From NCBI GenBank assembly GCA_905147135.1, contig LR990046.1, positions 19,374,501 to 19,438,500 of the forward strand: DNA of 64,000 bases, in the 5' to 3' direction. The notes beneath the pieces were generated by a model, which did no database searches, was not told the DNA's origin, and was given only the letters and a program-made list of their open reading frames with translations. Made by a program: the position numbers and the translations under genes. The stretch comes from Blastobasis lacticolella. Its lineage: Eukaryota; Arthropoda; Insecta; Lepidoptera; Blastobasidae. Shown in pieces: positions 11,859-22,631 of the stretch; positions within the stretch are counted from its first letter, which is position 1; every line of letters starts with the position of its first letter.

Positions 11859-12239
11859 GGCAGAAGCTATTACGGGGAACACACCAAATCCAACGGCGCA
11901 TATTTAATAGAAGTATGCCGGGAAAATATATTAAATATATTTCCAGAAGCCCACTGGGTGTTGCGAGCAAAAATCCAATCGCGTCATATTAGTAATCGAA
12001 CGTATTTCGTTTATGTCCTGATTAATGACAGACTAGAACGCCGACAAAAAATAGCGAGCCATTATTGTACCTGCGTAGTGGGAAAAAGAACTCTTTGTTG
12101 TTGTTCCCATGTCATGTCAGTTGTATGGTTCATGGCATGGGCTCGACACCAAGAAACTCCCCCACTCGCGCCAGCGGCTTTTCTAGACTATATTATTATT
12201 AGACATGATGTCGAAAATGAAGCCAATGAAGAATTGTAA
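11859..12239 (+). pseudogene. SWIM zinc-finger tail of Element 1 transposase
   Basis: After the TAA at 11856-11858 the same frame stays open for 126 codons. It contains IQSRHISNRTYFVYVLI and then the SWIM pattern Cys-x-Cys ... Cys-x-His (HYCTCVVGKRTLCCCSHVM), with the stop at 12237-12239. SWIM fingers bind nucleic acid or protein. From memory, related transposon proteins carry this domain in one chain, with a Gln-type residue near the stop position, so a CAA to TAA change is likely. An ATG at 11958 could also start a separate 93-residue product, but that would cut into the conserved block. Confidence 0.7.
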
Positions 12240-12425
12240 ATAAATGTTTGTAAAAAATTTAAATTAACTATTTGTAAATAAATTGTACGTCTTTGTATTA
12301 AATTGTATATAAATAAGTCTTTGTAAATAAGCATTTGTGAAAAATTATAAATAAGACTTTGTAAATAAAATATATAGAGCCTTTGAAAAAATGTAAATAA
12401 GTGTTTGTACATAAATTGTATAATA
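12240..12425 (+). repeat. Degenerate tandem array after the SWIM tail
   Basis: About nine imperfect units of roughly 20 bases around 'ctttgtaaataa', starting at the SWIM stop codon and running toward the right inverted repeat. It is AT-rich, with no coding capacity. It may include the element's polyadenylation signals (several aataaa-like words). Confidence 0.6.
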
Positions 12426-12500
12426 TTTTTTTCTTATTCTGCTATAGTAATAATAACATCTAACAAAACATTTTGATTTAGTTTATTTTTTGTTCTAACG

Positions 12501-12853
12501 TTAACCCGTGTATTCATCTATCTGCAGCTCCCAAACGGATAGACCAATTTCAATGCGGTTTTTTTAATTTTATAACTCTTTTAATTAAAATTATTCCTAG
12601 CTTTATTTAATCCAAATCGGTTTAGTAGTTTAGATGATATTTGACTATGAGTAGACTTAGTAGAGGGCGTTTGATCGGCATGTGCCGGTAGTTAATGTAC
12701 ATCTTTGACCTGCGATATCTCGCAAGATATACCGCTTTCGACGAAAGTGTCGAAAGCGATGGATAGATAGTTAAATTTCCTTTCGATTGGCATAAGTTTT
12801 ATGAGTAGCCGCAAAATCGATATTTTTTCAAAATGGCGGGAAGTGGGTGGTGA
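12501..12853 (-). repeat. Element 1, right terminal inverted repeat
   Basis: Reverse complement of the left repeat. The outer end reads ...gtgggtggtga, ending at 12853. Beyond it (12854 on) similarity to the left flank stops abruptly, which sets the boundary. Confidence 0.85.
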
Positions 12854-13280
12854 CCGAAATGTACTATGCTATTTATGCTGTCGCCACAGGTTTCCATTAG
12901 TTTTAGTGAAACTAGTGAATTACACGACGTCAGTATTAAAATGGGCGGGACGAGAGTTCCGAACAGCCCTTCAACCATGTCCTGACCCTTATTTCCGAAC
13001 GTAACCGCTAAATTGCGGAGCCCATCGTAAAACTGTCAAAATTTTCCCGAGAACGTCACCTTAATTGTGCCATTACGCGTACCCGATGCTATCTCGCCGC
13101 TGTGACCTTCCCCTTAAGGAGTGTAGATAAAATATAAGGCCTACTCCCAGTAATTTGGCAGGTGTCTTTGAAATACGCCGCGTCAAATAGAATCTATCGA
13201 TTCGTGGCGGCGTCTCCTAAAGCAGCTAGAATACATGGTTGTCATCAAAGATTACCAAATCCAATTCATCTTGGCCGTGT
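12854..13280. other. Unassigned, comparatively GC-rich spacer
   Basis: Lies between Element 1 and a SINE-B. No exon, repeat or domain was recognised. Confidence 0.35.
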
Positions 13281-13281
13281 A

Positions 13282-13530
13282 AATATATAAATATGCTTGG
13301 ACAAATTTACACAGCATTATCCAGCCCCATGGTAAGCAAAGCTTGTGTTATGGGTGTTGTAATAAATGATAACGTTCGCATAAATCTTTTTTGAATGCAT
13401 ACTTAAGTTATTATACATACTACACCCAGACCCGTAACAGAAATTAAAATTAATCACTTCAAAATCTGTTCGACCGGGTATCGAACCAGCGTGACAGACC
13501 GTTAACCAACTGAACCAATCATAGTCTCAA
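13282..13530 (-). mobile_element. SINE-B copy 2, diverged
   Basis: Carries the family core in order: 'tggacaaatttacacagc', 'aagcaaagcttgtgttatgg', 'acacccagacccgtaacaga' and a worn tRNA-like head. The head has a short deletion near 13490. Confidence 0.8.
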
Positions 13531-13726
13531 TAGCTCGTCAACTATGTCTATAGTTCGTGTCAAATGGATTGGCTATAGCGAACATGGATCCCAAAGTCAG
13601 ATCTAATTTCTAAGTGATCACAGCGATAGTTGTAAATTTAATTAAATGATATAGAACATTTTATAGCAGTTTTCATATATTTTTTATGATATACAATTGG
13701 CATTTATTTTACGATTGGCAATAGCC

Positions 13727-13797
13727 TTGACCTCGCGGACCCCGGACCCTCTTGCGCGAGAGCACAACCGGGACATTTAGGCCAAGATGATTTTTAC
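13727..13797 (+). mobile_element. SINE-A 3' fragment
   Basis: Only the last 70 bases of the family remain: 'ccttgacctcgcggacccc', 'cgcgagagcacaaccggg' and 'gccaagatgatt'. It is heavily 5'-truncated. Confidence 0.75.
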
Positions 13798-14258
13798 TAT
13801 TATTAATTACTGCTAGATATGCTATTACCAATATATTTGGCAACATATTATAGTAAAAAAGTTAGATCGTTTTCTTGCAGATACTGAGTAAGCATAAAGT
13901 AATCTCTTACCTGTATCATAGGCATACAATAATCATACAAGCCGCGCAGAACACCATCCACACGAAGGCGCCCGATATTGGCAACTCCAGCAAAAACTGC
14001 ACCAATGACCTGAACCTAATACCGGCTAATACCGTGATCATTCACGGCCGCCGAATCGGCTATCTATCACGAGTCTCATATCCACTGCGACAGTGCCAGC
14101 TGGACGTCGTAAAACGAATTTATATCTCGAAACCGTTTCCTATTAAAAACTTCGCAATAATCCCCCCGAGAAGCTAGGGCTGCTGGTTTAGTCTTGGTGT
14201 ATCAACTGTTCATATTGGTGTTGTTGATCTTTATCTTGGCGCTATTAGTTGAATGCTA

Positions 14259-14640
14259 CCCGATGCTCTTATGGTGAGGGAAAATATCGTGATGAAACAA
14301 CCGGGACATTAACCCTAAGATGATTTTTATCTTAGCGTTAATATCCTCTCTCGTGACCTTACGCGCGAGGGCCCTGGATCCGCATTGACCATGATCCAGA
14401 ATTTGGCAGATCAGGTAACTCATTACAGTGGAACGATTGCCGTGCCAACCTGACAAGATTGGATCATGATTACACATTTAGCTGTCTGAATGTGCAGGTT
14501 TCGTCACAATGATTTCCCTCACAATAAAACCATCGGTTAATGTTCAACTAATTAGCTGATCTGCCAAATAGTGGATCATGGTCAATGCAGACCTCGGCCC
14601 TCAGGCCCAAGAACACAGCCGGGACATTAACGGAAGTTTT
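14259..14640. mobile_element. Rearranged SINE-A cluster, tail-to-tail
   Basis: Three pieces abut. A plus-strand piece (14259-14330) ends 'gggacattaaccctaagatg'. A longer minus-strand copy (about 14332-14558) starts with the same 3' end inverted. A plus-strand piece (14560-14640) then resumes 'gctgatctgccaaatagtgg'. The pieces could form a strong foldback. Confidence 0.75.
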
Positions 14641-14751
14641 TTTATTTAATTTTTTATTCTAGTATATAATAAACCGCTCTCAGTAAATCTGAAAGCGCTG
14701 TCCTCGTAGTAGAGTGGACCCTAACTATTTACTATACGTGCCTCTACAATA

Positions 14752-14795
14752 ACATATCGCACGCTGAGAACGAAAGTGACCGATCTCAAAATTTT
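14752..14795 (+). repeat. Element 2, left terminal inverted repeat
   Basis: Twenty-nine bases identical to the inverted right end, then an imperfect match to about base 44. Confidence 0.9.
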
Positions 14796-15372
14796 GGTTA
14801 AATGAGTTAAATATACAGAATGACTCAAAAAAGCATACTCTATCATACATAATAAAAAAACTGCCCAATTATGGTAAGAGATGGATAGAGGTATCTTTCG
14901 GTCTCTTTGTCATTCATCCGTTCTTTCCCCCCGCGCCCGAATCGAAGTGACGAAATCAGTGTTGCACCACGAGTTGTCGTAGCAGGACGTGACAAGTTTA
15001 GTACCGCAGTGACCGATTACGCTTTGCGTCTGTTTGTTTGACAATTCCGGTGGTTAGTGTAGTTACAAATTATAATCATAAACTGACCTATTTAGGTTCA
15101 GGTCCCTTTCACATTTTATGTATTATCAACTTAGGTGACATACAATAAATTCGGTCACCTTATTATTAAGAAATAAGTCTAACTAATGGACCCATTTTGA
15201 AACAGGTCTGTTTAATTATAGTACACTCATATTTATTTTGTACTATTAATAAGAAAGTCTGTTTAGCATTTTTAAGTTTGTTTTTTAATAGGCATATTCA
15301 TTAATAGTGCAATTCATTACTTTTTTCCGTGTTTAATGTGTCCTACTGAGTCGGCTATCCCAAAAGCTAAAA

Positions 15373-17895
15373 ATGAAAAGAAGTGCTTTAATTCTTAAAA
15401 TGGTGGAAGAGAAACAGCAATATGAGGTAATTTTTGACACAATTTATTTATGCTTCTTTTTTCGTTTGTACTATATTTACTTGTCAAAGTGTTTAAAATT
15501 GTTTTCTATTGTATTGTTTGCAGAATCCTAACGAGGCTTTGGAACTCGACAAAGAAAATATACCATCGAGCCCTTCAATTATCGAAAATACACCTCCTAG
15601 GCTGTGTCAAGAACGTCAATATATAATACAAATCCCAAGCAAAAAATCTATGAATGTATGTAATTAATTATAATGCAATTTATGGGTCTTACATTAACAG
15701 CAACATCCTATATTTTGATAAATGTTAAATTATTCATATTTCAGGACCGTGAAAGAGCTTGTCAAGAAATAAATACAGAGTTAGAAGTTACAGACACAAC
15801 CTCGGAAACTACATCTGCTGTTCAACCACGTTCAAGAAGTTCCAGTACAAGTAGTTCTTCATCTTCGAGTAGTAGCAGTACTTCATCATCTTCAAGTACT
15901 TCAGTAACGAATGAATCTCAAGATACAGCTACTCCTGGCCCTAGTACCAGCAATTTAAGACCTGAAACAGGTAACCAACGTTTATACGCTCAATCACCAA
16001 CACACCCGAATGAAAGTGATGTGGATCTAAGTGACTCAGATCCAACATACCGAGCTGTAAATTCCAATCAAAGAAGTAGACGTGTTTCCAGTACTAGCTC
16101 TTCATCTTCTGATTCTTCGGGTCAACCTGAACCCTCAAAAAGTAGGAAGCGTAAAAGGAACCCTGGTAACTGGAAACAGAACCAAACAAAAATATCAAGA
16201 AACTCCGGAAAAAGTTACAGGTCTTTGTCCAAATCAAAAAAAATAATTCCAGCTAAGCATGTGAAAGAAACATGCACGAGCAAGTGTAGACTTAAATGTT
16301 TTAATAACATAAAAGAGGATGAGAGGTCTAATCTGTTTAAAGCCTATTGGGGATTGTCAAATTTGGAACTACAGCGTGCTTTTATTAGATCTTGCATGAT
16401 GGAAGTGCAACCTAGGTACAGGTACTCAAATGCTCAAAATCCCCGCCTTCCTAACAACGCCTTTTATTTTACAGTGAATGGCAAAAAGATCCGTGTTTGC
16501 AAATTGTTTTTTATAAACACTTTGGACATAACGGACAGACAATTAAGAACTGTTAAAAGTAAAACCAATAGCCATGGTATTGTAGAGCCTGAAGGTAGAG
16601 GAAAGCATGACAACAAAAAGAGGGTAGACCCTGAACTACTCCAAAGCATCAGGAGACACATAGAGTCAATACCGAGGATAGAATCTCATTATTTAAGAGC
16701 GACTACAAGCAGAGAGTACATAACTGACAGCAAAACTATAAGGGACCTCTGGACTGATTTTAACAATGAGCAAATAGAAAAAAGTCTGCCACAGTGCGAC
16801 TATTGGTTATACTTGAATACTTTCAATAAAGATTTCAATATAAGTTTTTTTCAGCCGAAAAAAGACAGGTGTGAAACGTGTGTTGCGTACGAACTGGCTC
16901 CCGAAAGTAATAAAGCACTGCTTAAGCCGAACTATGACAAACACCTCAAAGAAAAAGAACTATGTCGCCAAGAAAAACGGACGGACCGACGAAACATTGA
17001 CGAAACCCACATTTGCGCAATTTATGATTTACAGTCCGTCATGTTATGTCCCAGTCCAAGTTATTTTTACTATTCTTCAAAAATAAATTGTCTCGATTTC
17101 ACAATAACAGAATTAAAAAATGGGGAAGATGATAAAAAGTCTTACGGAGACGTTTACTGTTATTTTTGGGATGAAACCCAGGGACAAAGGGGAGCTAATG
17201 AAATAGGTTCATGTATTTTTGATTACTTACGAACCCTTAGCGTAAAAAACGCAGATAAAAAGTTACACGTAACATTTTATTCTGACAACTGCACTGGCCA
17301 GAACAAGAATAAAGTTATTGCTAGCCTATATTCATATGCTGTCGCTCATTTTGATAACATCGAAAGTATAACCCATAAGTATCTGATAAAAGGGCACACC
17401 CAAAACGAAGCAGATAATGTGCACAGTTTGATTGAAAAAGAAATTAAAAAGAACGAAAAAGCAGGGCCTATATACATACCTCTTCAATTTTCTACCTTGA
17501 TCAAAAGCGCTCGGAAGTCTGGACAACCTTTCATAGTTAAAGAAGTTAATTATGAATTCTTCTTAAATCTAAAACTTCTTCAAGAGCAGTGGGGATACAA
17601 CTTTAGGGAAAACCTTCATAAGGACACAGTCTTGTGGAATGATCTTAAAATACTTAAATTTGACAAAGCGGAGATGTTTCACTTTTATTATAAAACATCA
17701 TACTCCGATGAGATGTTTTCTCAAATTGACATGCGGAACAAACGTAAGAAATTGATGGGTTTCAAAGAAATTGTAATTAAACAGCTATATGAGCATGCGA
17801 TTGAATTAAAAGAAAATAAAAGAAAAGATCTCAAAGATTTAGTCAGAAAAAATTTAATACCTAGTATTTACGCCGTTTTTTACAGTACTTTATAA
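15373..17895 (+). CDS. Element 2 putative transposase, three exons, 778 aa
   Basis: Exons are 15373-15426 (18 codons), 15524-15655 (44 codons) and 15745-17895 (716 codons plus stop). Introns have gt...ag ends (gaggtaattt..tttgcag; aatgtatgt..atttcag), all phase 0, giving 778 residues. The start chosen is MKRSALILKMVEEK. The Met at 15673 lies in the second intron. Residues about 70-200 are a Ser-rich, low-complexity linker followed by basic KSRKRKRNP, a likely nuclear signal. A Cys cluster CTSKCRLKC (about 239-247) and KDRCETC (about 435) are probable zinc sites. The RNase H-like core shows YDLQS (Asp near 490), FYSDNCTGQNKN (Asp near 576) and GHTQNEADNVH (Glu 617 or Asp 619), a plausible catalytic triad. 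From memory this is the arthropod DUF7869 family. The transposase role is inferred from the flanking repeats. Confidence 0.85.
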
Positions 17896-17998
17896 GTAAC
17901 TTAAAAATAATAACATAAAATATTATTGGGTATAACCTATTATTGGGAGTGATATAACAACACAACAATTTAAAAAGGTATCTCATACTAAAAAGCAA

Positions 17999-18400
17999 AG
18001 TCTGAATTAGTGTATTAAGCAGAGTTTAATTAAAATTATTTGATTAAGTTACAACTGAACTATAACTACAAGACTGTTACTATGTTAAACTAAACTATAA
18101 CTACAAGACTGTTACTATATTAAACTAAGTTAGTGCTAATAATAAATTTTTATGTTTGGTTTAAATACTTAAGTACCCAGTTTTATAGAAATATAAAGTG
18201 ATATTAGTTATTTCGTTAAATTTAAGTATGACTTTCCACAACTAGTGAAAACAGTAGGTACTCATTGTTGGGTTTATCTGAGTTAGTGTGTTAAGCAGAG
18301 TTTGATTAAAATTATTTGATTAACAATACAACCGAACTATAACTACAAGACTGAACTACTATGTTAAACTGATAAGTTATTGCTAAGAACGGCAAATTGT
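17999..18400 (+). repeat. Element 2 internal duplication
   Basis: Blocks 17999-18150 and 18278-18400 repeat 'tctgaattagtgtattaagc', 'agagtttaattaaaattatt' and 'aactataactacaagactg'. The first block also doubles the last motif in tandem (18058-18085 and 18092-18120). It lies downstream of the stop codon. It could be a subterminal binding region or simply AT-rich duplication. Confidence 0.75.
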
Positions 18401-19007
18401 TGATTTTGATAAATACTTTATTATTGTTATAGAAACAATTGCTAGAAATAAGCGATAATTGATTATGTTACGTTTTATTTAGGAATTACTTATCTAAACC
18501 AGTGAAAACATGGTTTGGTATGTCTGGTTTCCTACAAATTTTTGATACGATTTTGATTTATTTTGATTAGTGTGAAGATTACAGGTTCCTATTTTGTTTA
18601 ATAAATAATTTAATAAATTACATTTAATACTACTTCACCATTTTATTCGGCTTTTTTGAGAAAATATACAAAACCATAAGAAGGAAACTGACTGATTTAA
18701 AAAAAACACATTTATTTTTAAGCAAAGTTAAAAATGAATAGACCTTTACCTAAAAAGGTCAGTAGAAATAAAAAAACTTCTAATACTAAAGTGACCTATT
18801 TTTCCAAGTTTTTTTCTAGTGCTATTTTAGATAAGAAAATAATATTATTTGGAAAAAGGTATTTAGTATATGTATAGCTATTAAGTCAAACAATACAATG
18901 CAAAAGAAATTCATAACTTTCATTATCGTGTTTTAGCGTTATTGTAATATGAACAGAAAATGCTTATTCCCACAGACACATTTTCGTCTATTCCCAAAAA
19001 TTGACAA

Positions 19008-19047
19008 TTTTGAGTTGCGTCACTTTCGTTCTCAGCGTGCGATATGT
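19008..19047 (-). repeat. Element 2, right terminal inverted repeat
   Basis: Inverted copy of the left end. The last 29 bases (19019-19047) are identical to it. Confidence 0.9.
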
Positions 19048-19049
19048 AC

Positions 19050-20328
19050 CCACAGTTATAACGTACCGTTTTTATTGTAGTTGAGTCACGTTTTTGCACT
19101 CGTAACAGCCCTAAAACTTAAGGTCTGTTTCGCTATTCCGTGGCTCCAGCGGCCGAAACTTTAATTAAGATTATTACCCTTTTCTTAATTGACTGCGTTG
19201 TTCATTTTATCTTTTCCTTTTTTCCTAATTCCGCCATTGTGTTTTACTGTAAAATTCGCTTTGTTTCCGAAATTTTTATGTATTGACAAAAGGAGTTCTT
19301 TTTCATTCTACGCAGTGAGAAATTATCAAACAGCCCACCTGATGGTAAGCGGTAAATTTTGCCAATAACATCTACGATTTGCACATTTAGGTTGCAACAC
19401 ATTTGCATCTAATGTCGACACATTCACTAATAAATTAAAAAATGTTTTGGTTGGCATAGCTTGCTACAACATAGATGATTTCTACAAAGGAATAAAACAA
19501 TGTCATTGACCCAAACATGCTCACACAATTAACATTATAATTACAAGTGTCAATATTTAATACCTATACTGTGTTTGATACCTATACTATACAATTTGTA
19601 GTATAGGTGTTAAATACTGTGTATTTAATACCTGTGTAGTGTATATAATTTAAGTTATATGTTAAAATAACACATAAAAAATTGAATTTAACAAAGTGGA
19701 CATGTAAATTTTTAATTTATGCAATAAATGAACAATGAACAATGAACAACAAGGTTGCATGCAACAAAAATGCGGTACCGCTGGTGTCACAGTGAGGAAT
19801 AAGATTAAATGCCTCATATCTGTAATGCACTGGCTATATTACCTTATCCTTAAAACCGGAACACAACAATGTATTACAACTTGGCGGCAGAAATAGATAA
19901 TACTCACTCAGGCGGACTCCTCAGACAGAGTCTTATTGCTAAGACAAGTTTGATGATGATGATTGTTGGGCACCATTGTAGTGGGTTTTATGACATATGG
20001 TGATGATGAGATTGAAATGTAAAACACAGGCGCGTCTGCTCTCCGCCAAATAGAGTGCATTTCCTTTGGCTCCAACTTTTCGAGATGCATCTGTCCCATT
20101 GACTGACAACACCAGCTTCTTTGTATTGAGCAACCAATCTCAAAAACAAAAACTGTAGCAAAAAAGCCTCGGCATCCTTAGAAAGGTTAGGCGGTGTTTT
20201 ATTTCGAAACAGCTGCTTCAGCTATATCTAACACAAGTTCGGGTTTGTACGGAGTACTGCTGTCACATTTGGCATGGATCAGCCAAATATCAAACGGCAG
20301 TTGCATGAAAAATGGGGTAGAGCTAAGA
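19050..20328. other. No gene seen
   Basis: AT-rich. A LINE-tail scrap 'cccacctgatggtaagcggt' lies at 19335. Repeated 'aatacctatact' words with partial dyads lie at 19556-19650. No supported exon. Confidence 0.4.
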
Positions 20329-20329
20329 A

Positions 20330-20582
20330 ATAAATATGCTTGGACAAAATCACACAGCGCCATCTAGTCCCAAAGTAAGCAAAGTTTGTGTTATGGGTGT
20401 AACATAATTGATAAACTACTTATAAAGGTATTTTTTTTTAAATACATGCTTATTATACATACTACACCCAGACCCGTAACAGAAATTAAAATCCAACATT
20501 TCAATTTCTGCTTGGCCGGGAATCGAACCCGGGACCTCTGCGTGGCGACCAGCATGTTAACCAACTGAATCATTCAGGTCGA
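20330..20582 (-). mobile_element. SINE-B copy 3
   Basis: Well-kept family member. It has 'cttggacaaaatcacacagc', 'gtaagcaaagtttgtgttat', 'cacccagacccgtaacagaa', box B-like 'cgggttcgattccc' on the minus strand and the head ending 20582. The two 60-codon ORFs over it are shadows. Confidence 0.85.
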
Positions 20583-21056
20583 AATATTTAATATTTTTCC
20601 ATCCACATCGTACCGTATAGGTATGTGAATGTAAAACTCCAGTGAGGCAAAGTATGGATGCGGAAGGAGAAGTTGTTGAACTAACACTAACGGAAGTTGT
20701 TATTAACTTCGATACAAGCGTTCAGTTACTATTTATCAAATATAAAAGTTTCCAATCTAAGTTGGCGTTTTCTCCGCTCTCTTGTGAGACTGTTCGATTT
20801 CAGTCTGTAACTGTGATCGTGGAATTACGTAATTCTTAGGTATAGGGAATAAATAGGTTTAATTTGTTGTTGGTTTAAAGCAATCCGTAGTTGAACGTAC
20901 ATTTCTCGCTAATGTCCACTTCCCTCGATAGACCACTTCCTGAAATGACCACATTTCACATTCGTACCCGAAAGCCGTACCGCAACTGGGAAACAAAAAC
21001 AATTACCTACAATTACAAAGCGAAATTGCGATGTCCGTTCATTATTATTTATTTTT

Positions 21057-21183
21057 TATTTCACTCAGGTGGCAAACAAGCTTACGGCCTACCTGATGGT
21101 AAGCAGTTACCGCAGCCTATGGACGCTTGCAGTACCAGGGGCATCAGCCACGTGTTGCTGACCCGTAAAACCTTTAACCCCTA
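21057..21183 (+). repeat. LINE-tail repeat R4, copy 1
   Basis: Contains 'ggcaaacaagcttacggcct', 'acctgatggtaagcagttac' and 'cgcagcctatggacgcttgc'. The same unit occurs inverted at 26425-26535 and 35430-35555, and a shorter relative at 40735-40810. Confidence 0.7.
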
Positions 21184-21349
21184 ATAATTAAAAGAATCAC
21201 CCGTTTAGTAACTATCATGACCGTCCGAGCGGTCAATCCCGGCTTCAACCAGGGTCCGCTTTCCTACTTTTTCTTTTCCACTTTGCCCGATCTTCGGCAT
21301 CCTCACGTCGTTAGCCGTAAGCCACTTCACGGCTGCTGTACTAATTAAT

Positions 21350-21550
21350 ATGAAGAGAAAATATTTGTAAGTTTATGAGTTTGTATGTTGGGGGTGATCT
21401 CCGAAACTGCTGAACTCATTTTGAATCTTTAACATAGGCTACTTTATATCCTGGAAAAATAATAGGATTCCATGGGATAGTTGAATGTTTACCGAGATCG
21501 GAACTGCGCGCAGATGAAAACGGCGGGGGCTGCTAGTTTTGAATAAATAA
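21350..21550 (+). repeat. RTE-type LINE 3' tail remnant
   Basis: Reads 'ttaacataggctactttata', 'cctggaaaaataataggatt', 'ccatgggatag' and ends 'cggcgggggctgctagtttt', the usual order in a widespread lepidopteran LINE 3' region (recognised from memory). A scrap of it recurs inverted near 27385-27460. Confidence 0.6.
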
Positions 21551-22046
21551 AAGTACTTTACTTTATTATACTTCTATCGTAACTACAGTTGAATTTTACA
21601 CTCTTTTTAATATCTCAAAAATACACATTTCCAATTATTCAATTTACATAAATATTATAACAATATGTATTTAACATTGTAACATTTTATTATTAACTGT
21701 TATTCCTATAATTTTTATATTTCTGTGAATAAAATATTATATTGTAACATTTTTATATTATGCGATTTTATTGTTTTATATAATAAAAACCATATATATA
21801 TATTTATTACAATTCTAAACAGTTAAAGCACCTTACAGCTGATAAGCACCTAATACACTTTATTAATTACTTCAAAAATTATTTTCATATAAGTTTTTTA
21901 CTATGAAAACTCCGAATTTCAGATTTGAAGATTTATCAATATGTTTAAAATTGTTTTATTATAGTTACGGTTCAACTGAAGACAAAAAGTATTGTGTACG
22001 GATATTGTAATAGGAATTTCACCATTTAGGTATTATGTGTTACATC

Positions 22047-22260
22047 TAAACTCGGGGATGAAATTCAAGATCAAAAGTGTAAACAAATTGCTTCTATAAA
22101 AAATAAACCCAAGAGGTGTATTATTTAAAATTAGTGAATTGATAAAAATATGGCATTATTAAGAAAAAATATTAATATTTTAAATAATCCATCCCTTGGG
22201 TTTATTTTCATAGTGGCAATTTGTTTACACTTTTGATATTCAATTTCTTCTCCGAGTTTA
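22047..22260. mobile_element. Palindromic MITE, about 90-bp arms
   Basis: The arms start taaactcgg and share 'atcaaaagtgtaaacaaatt' and 'aataaacccaag' in inverted order around a short AT-rich loop. TA at both edges would fit a Tc1/mariner-type target duplication (inference). Confidence 0.8.
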
Positions 22261-22434
22261 CGGACATCATATTATGAAAGCTTCATATCTCTATCTATTT
22301 CTTTTACAGGCTCTATTTTAGTGCATGTGTAGCTACCAGTACAGGAAATTAGTAAATACAGCATGTTAATTTGATACGGTTAATTGGAATACTAAGTTAA
22401 GTTTTTGTACAACATTTACGGTACCAGACATGAC

Positions 22435-22620
22435 AGTTATATCACATGTATGTTTAGGGTACATAAGGCTAAGTTTCTCCATACCAACATAGTTTGATCA
22501 TATTTTAAATATTACACTATCAAAGGCAATGATATTTTGTAGACTGTGCTTGCAGTTTGTCAGATTTTCGTTAAAATAGATTGTTTCAAAATTTCTCGGG
22601 GTTTAAAATTTTTATAGCTT
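22435..22620 (+). repeat. Foldback family G, one arm
   Basis: Contains 'catagtttgatcatatttta', then 'tattacactatcaaaggcaatgatattttgtag' in family order. The same order occurs in inverted form in the MITE at 60070-60316 and at 52195-52670. This looks like a partial copy. Confidence 0.55.
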
Positions 22621-22631
22621 TTTTATATTAA

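Larger units (their letters stand above)
6819..12853 (+). mobile_element. Element 1: DDE/SWIM DNA transposon with long TIRs
   Basis: About 6.0 kb bounded by inverted repeats of about 354 bp (6819-7172 and 12501-12853), which begin TCACCACCCACTT. They enclose a two-exon DDE transposase gene and a SWIM zinc-finger tail in the same frame. The transposase looks like the DDE_Tnp_4 (IS5/PIF-Harbinger-like) group, and the SWIM tail recalls ISL2EU-type elements; both assignments are from memory. Younger insertions inside include a SINE-B near 8.0-8.26 kb. No clear target-site duplication is visible. The repeats differ by roughly a fifth by eye and the tail is separated by a stop, so this copy is probably inactive. 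Confidence 0.8.
14752..19047 (+). mobile_element. Element 2: DUF7869-type DNA transposon
   Basis: A 4,296-bp unit. Bases 14752-14780 and 19019-19047 are identical inverted repeats of 29 bp (acatatcgcacgctgag, then aacgaaagtgac). After two or three mismatches they continue through 'ctcaaaatt'. It holds one three-exon gene without any stop or frame break, filling the left and middle part, and an AT-rich right third with internal duplications. No target-site duplication is obvious at either edge. Intact repeats and ORF suggest a young, possibly autonomous copy. Confidence 0.85.

Noticed and set aside
13875..14177. 100-codon ORF
   Set aside because: No recognisable domain or repeat partner, and no convincing start or splice sites.
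15673..15744. Met at 15673 as start of the Element 2 protein
   Set aside because: Hydrophobic LTLTATSYILINVKLFIF precedes a clean atttcag acceptor. These bases are intron once the phase-matched upstream exons are used. It is not a signal peptide.
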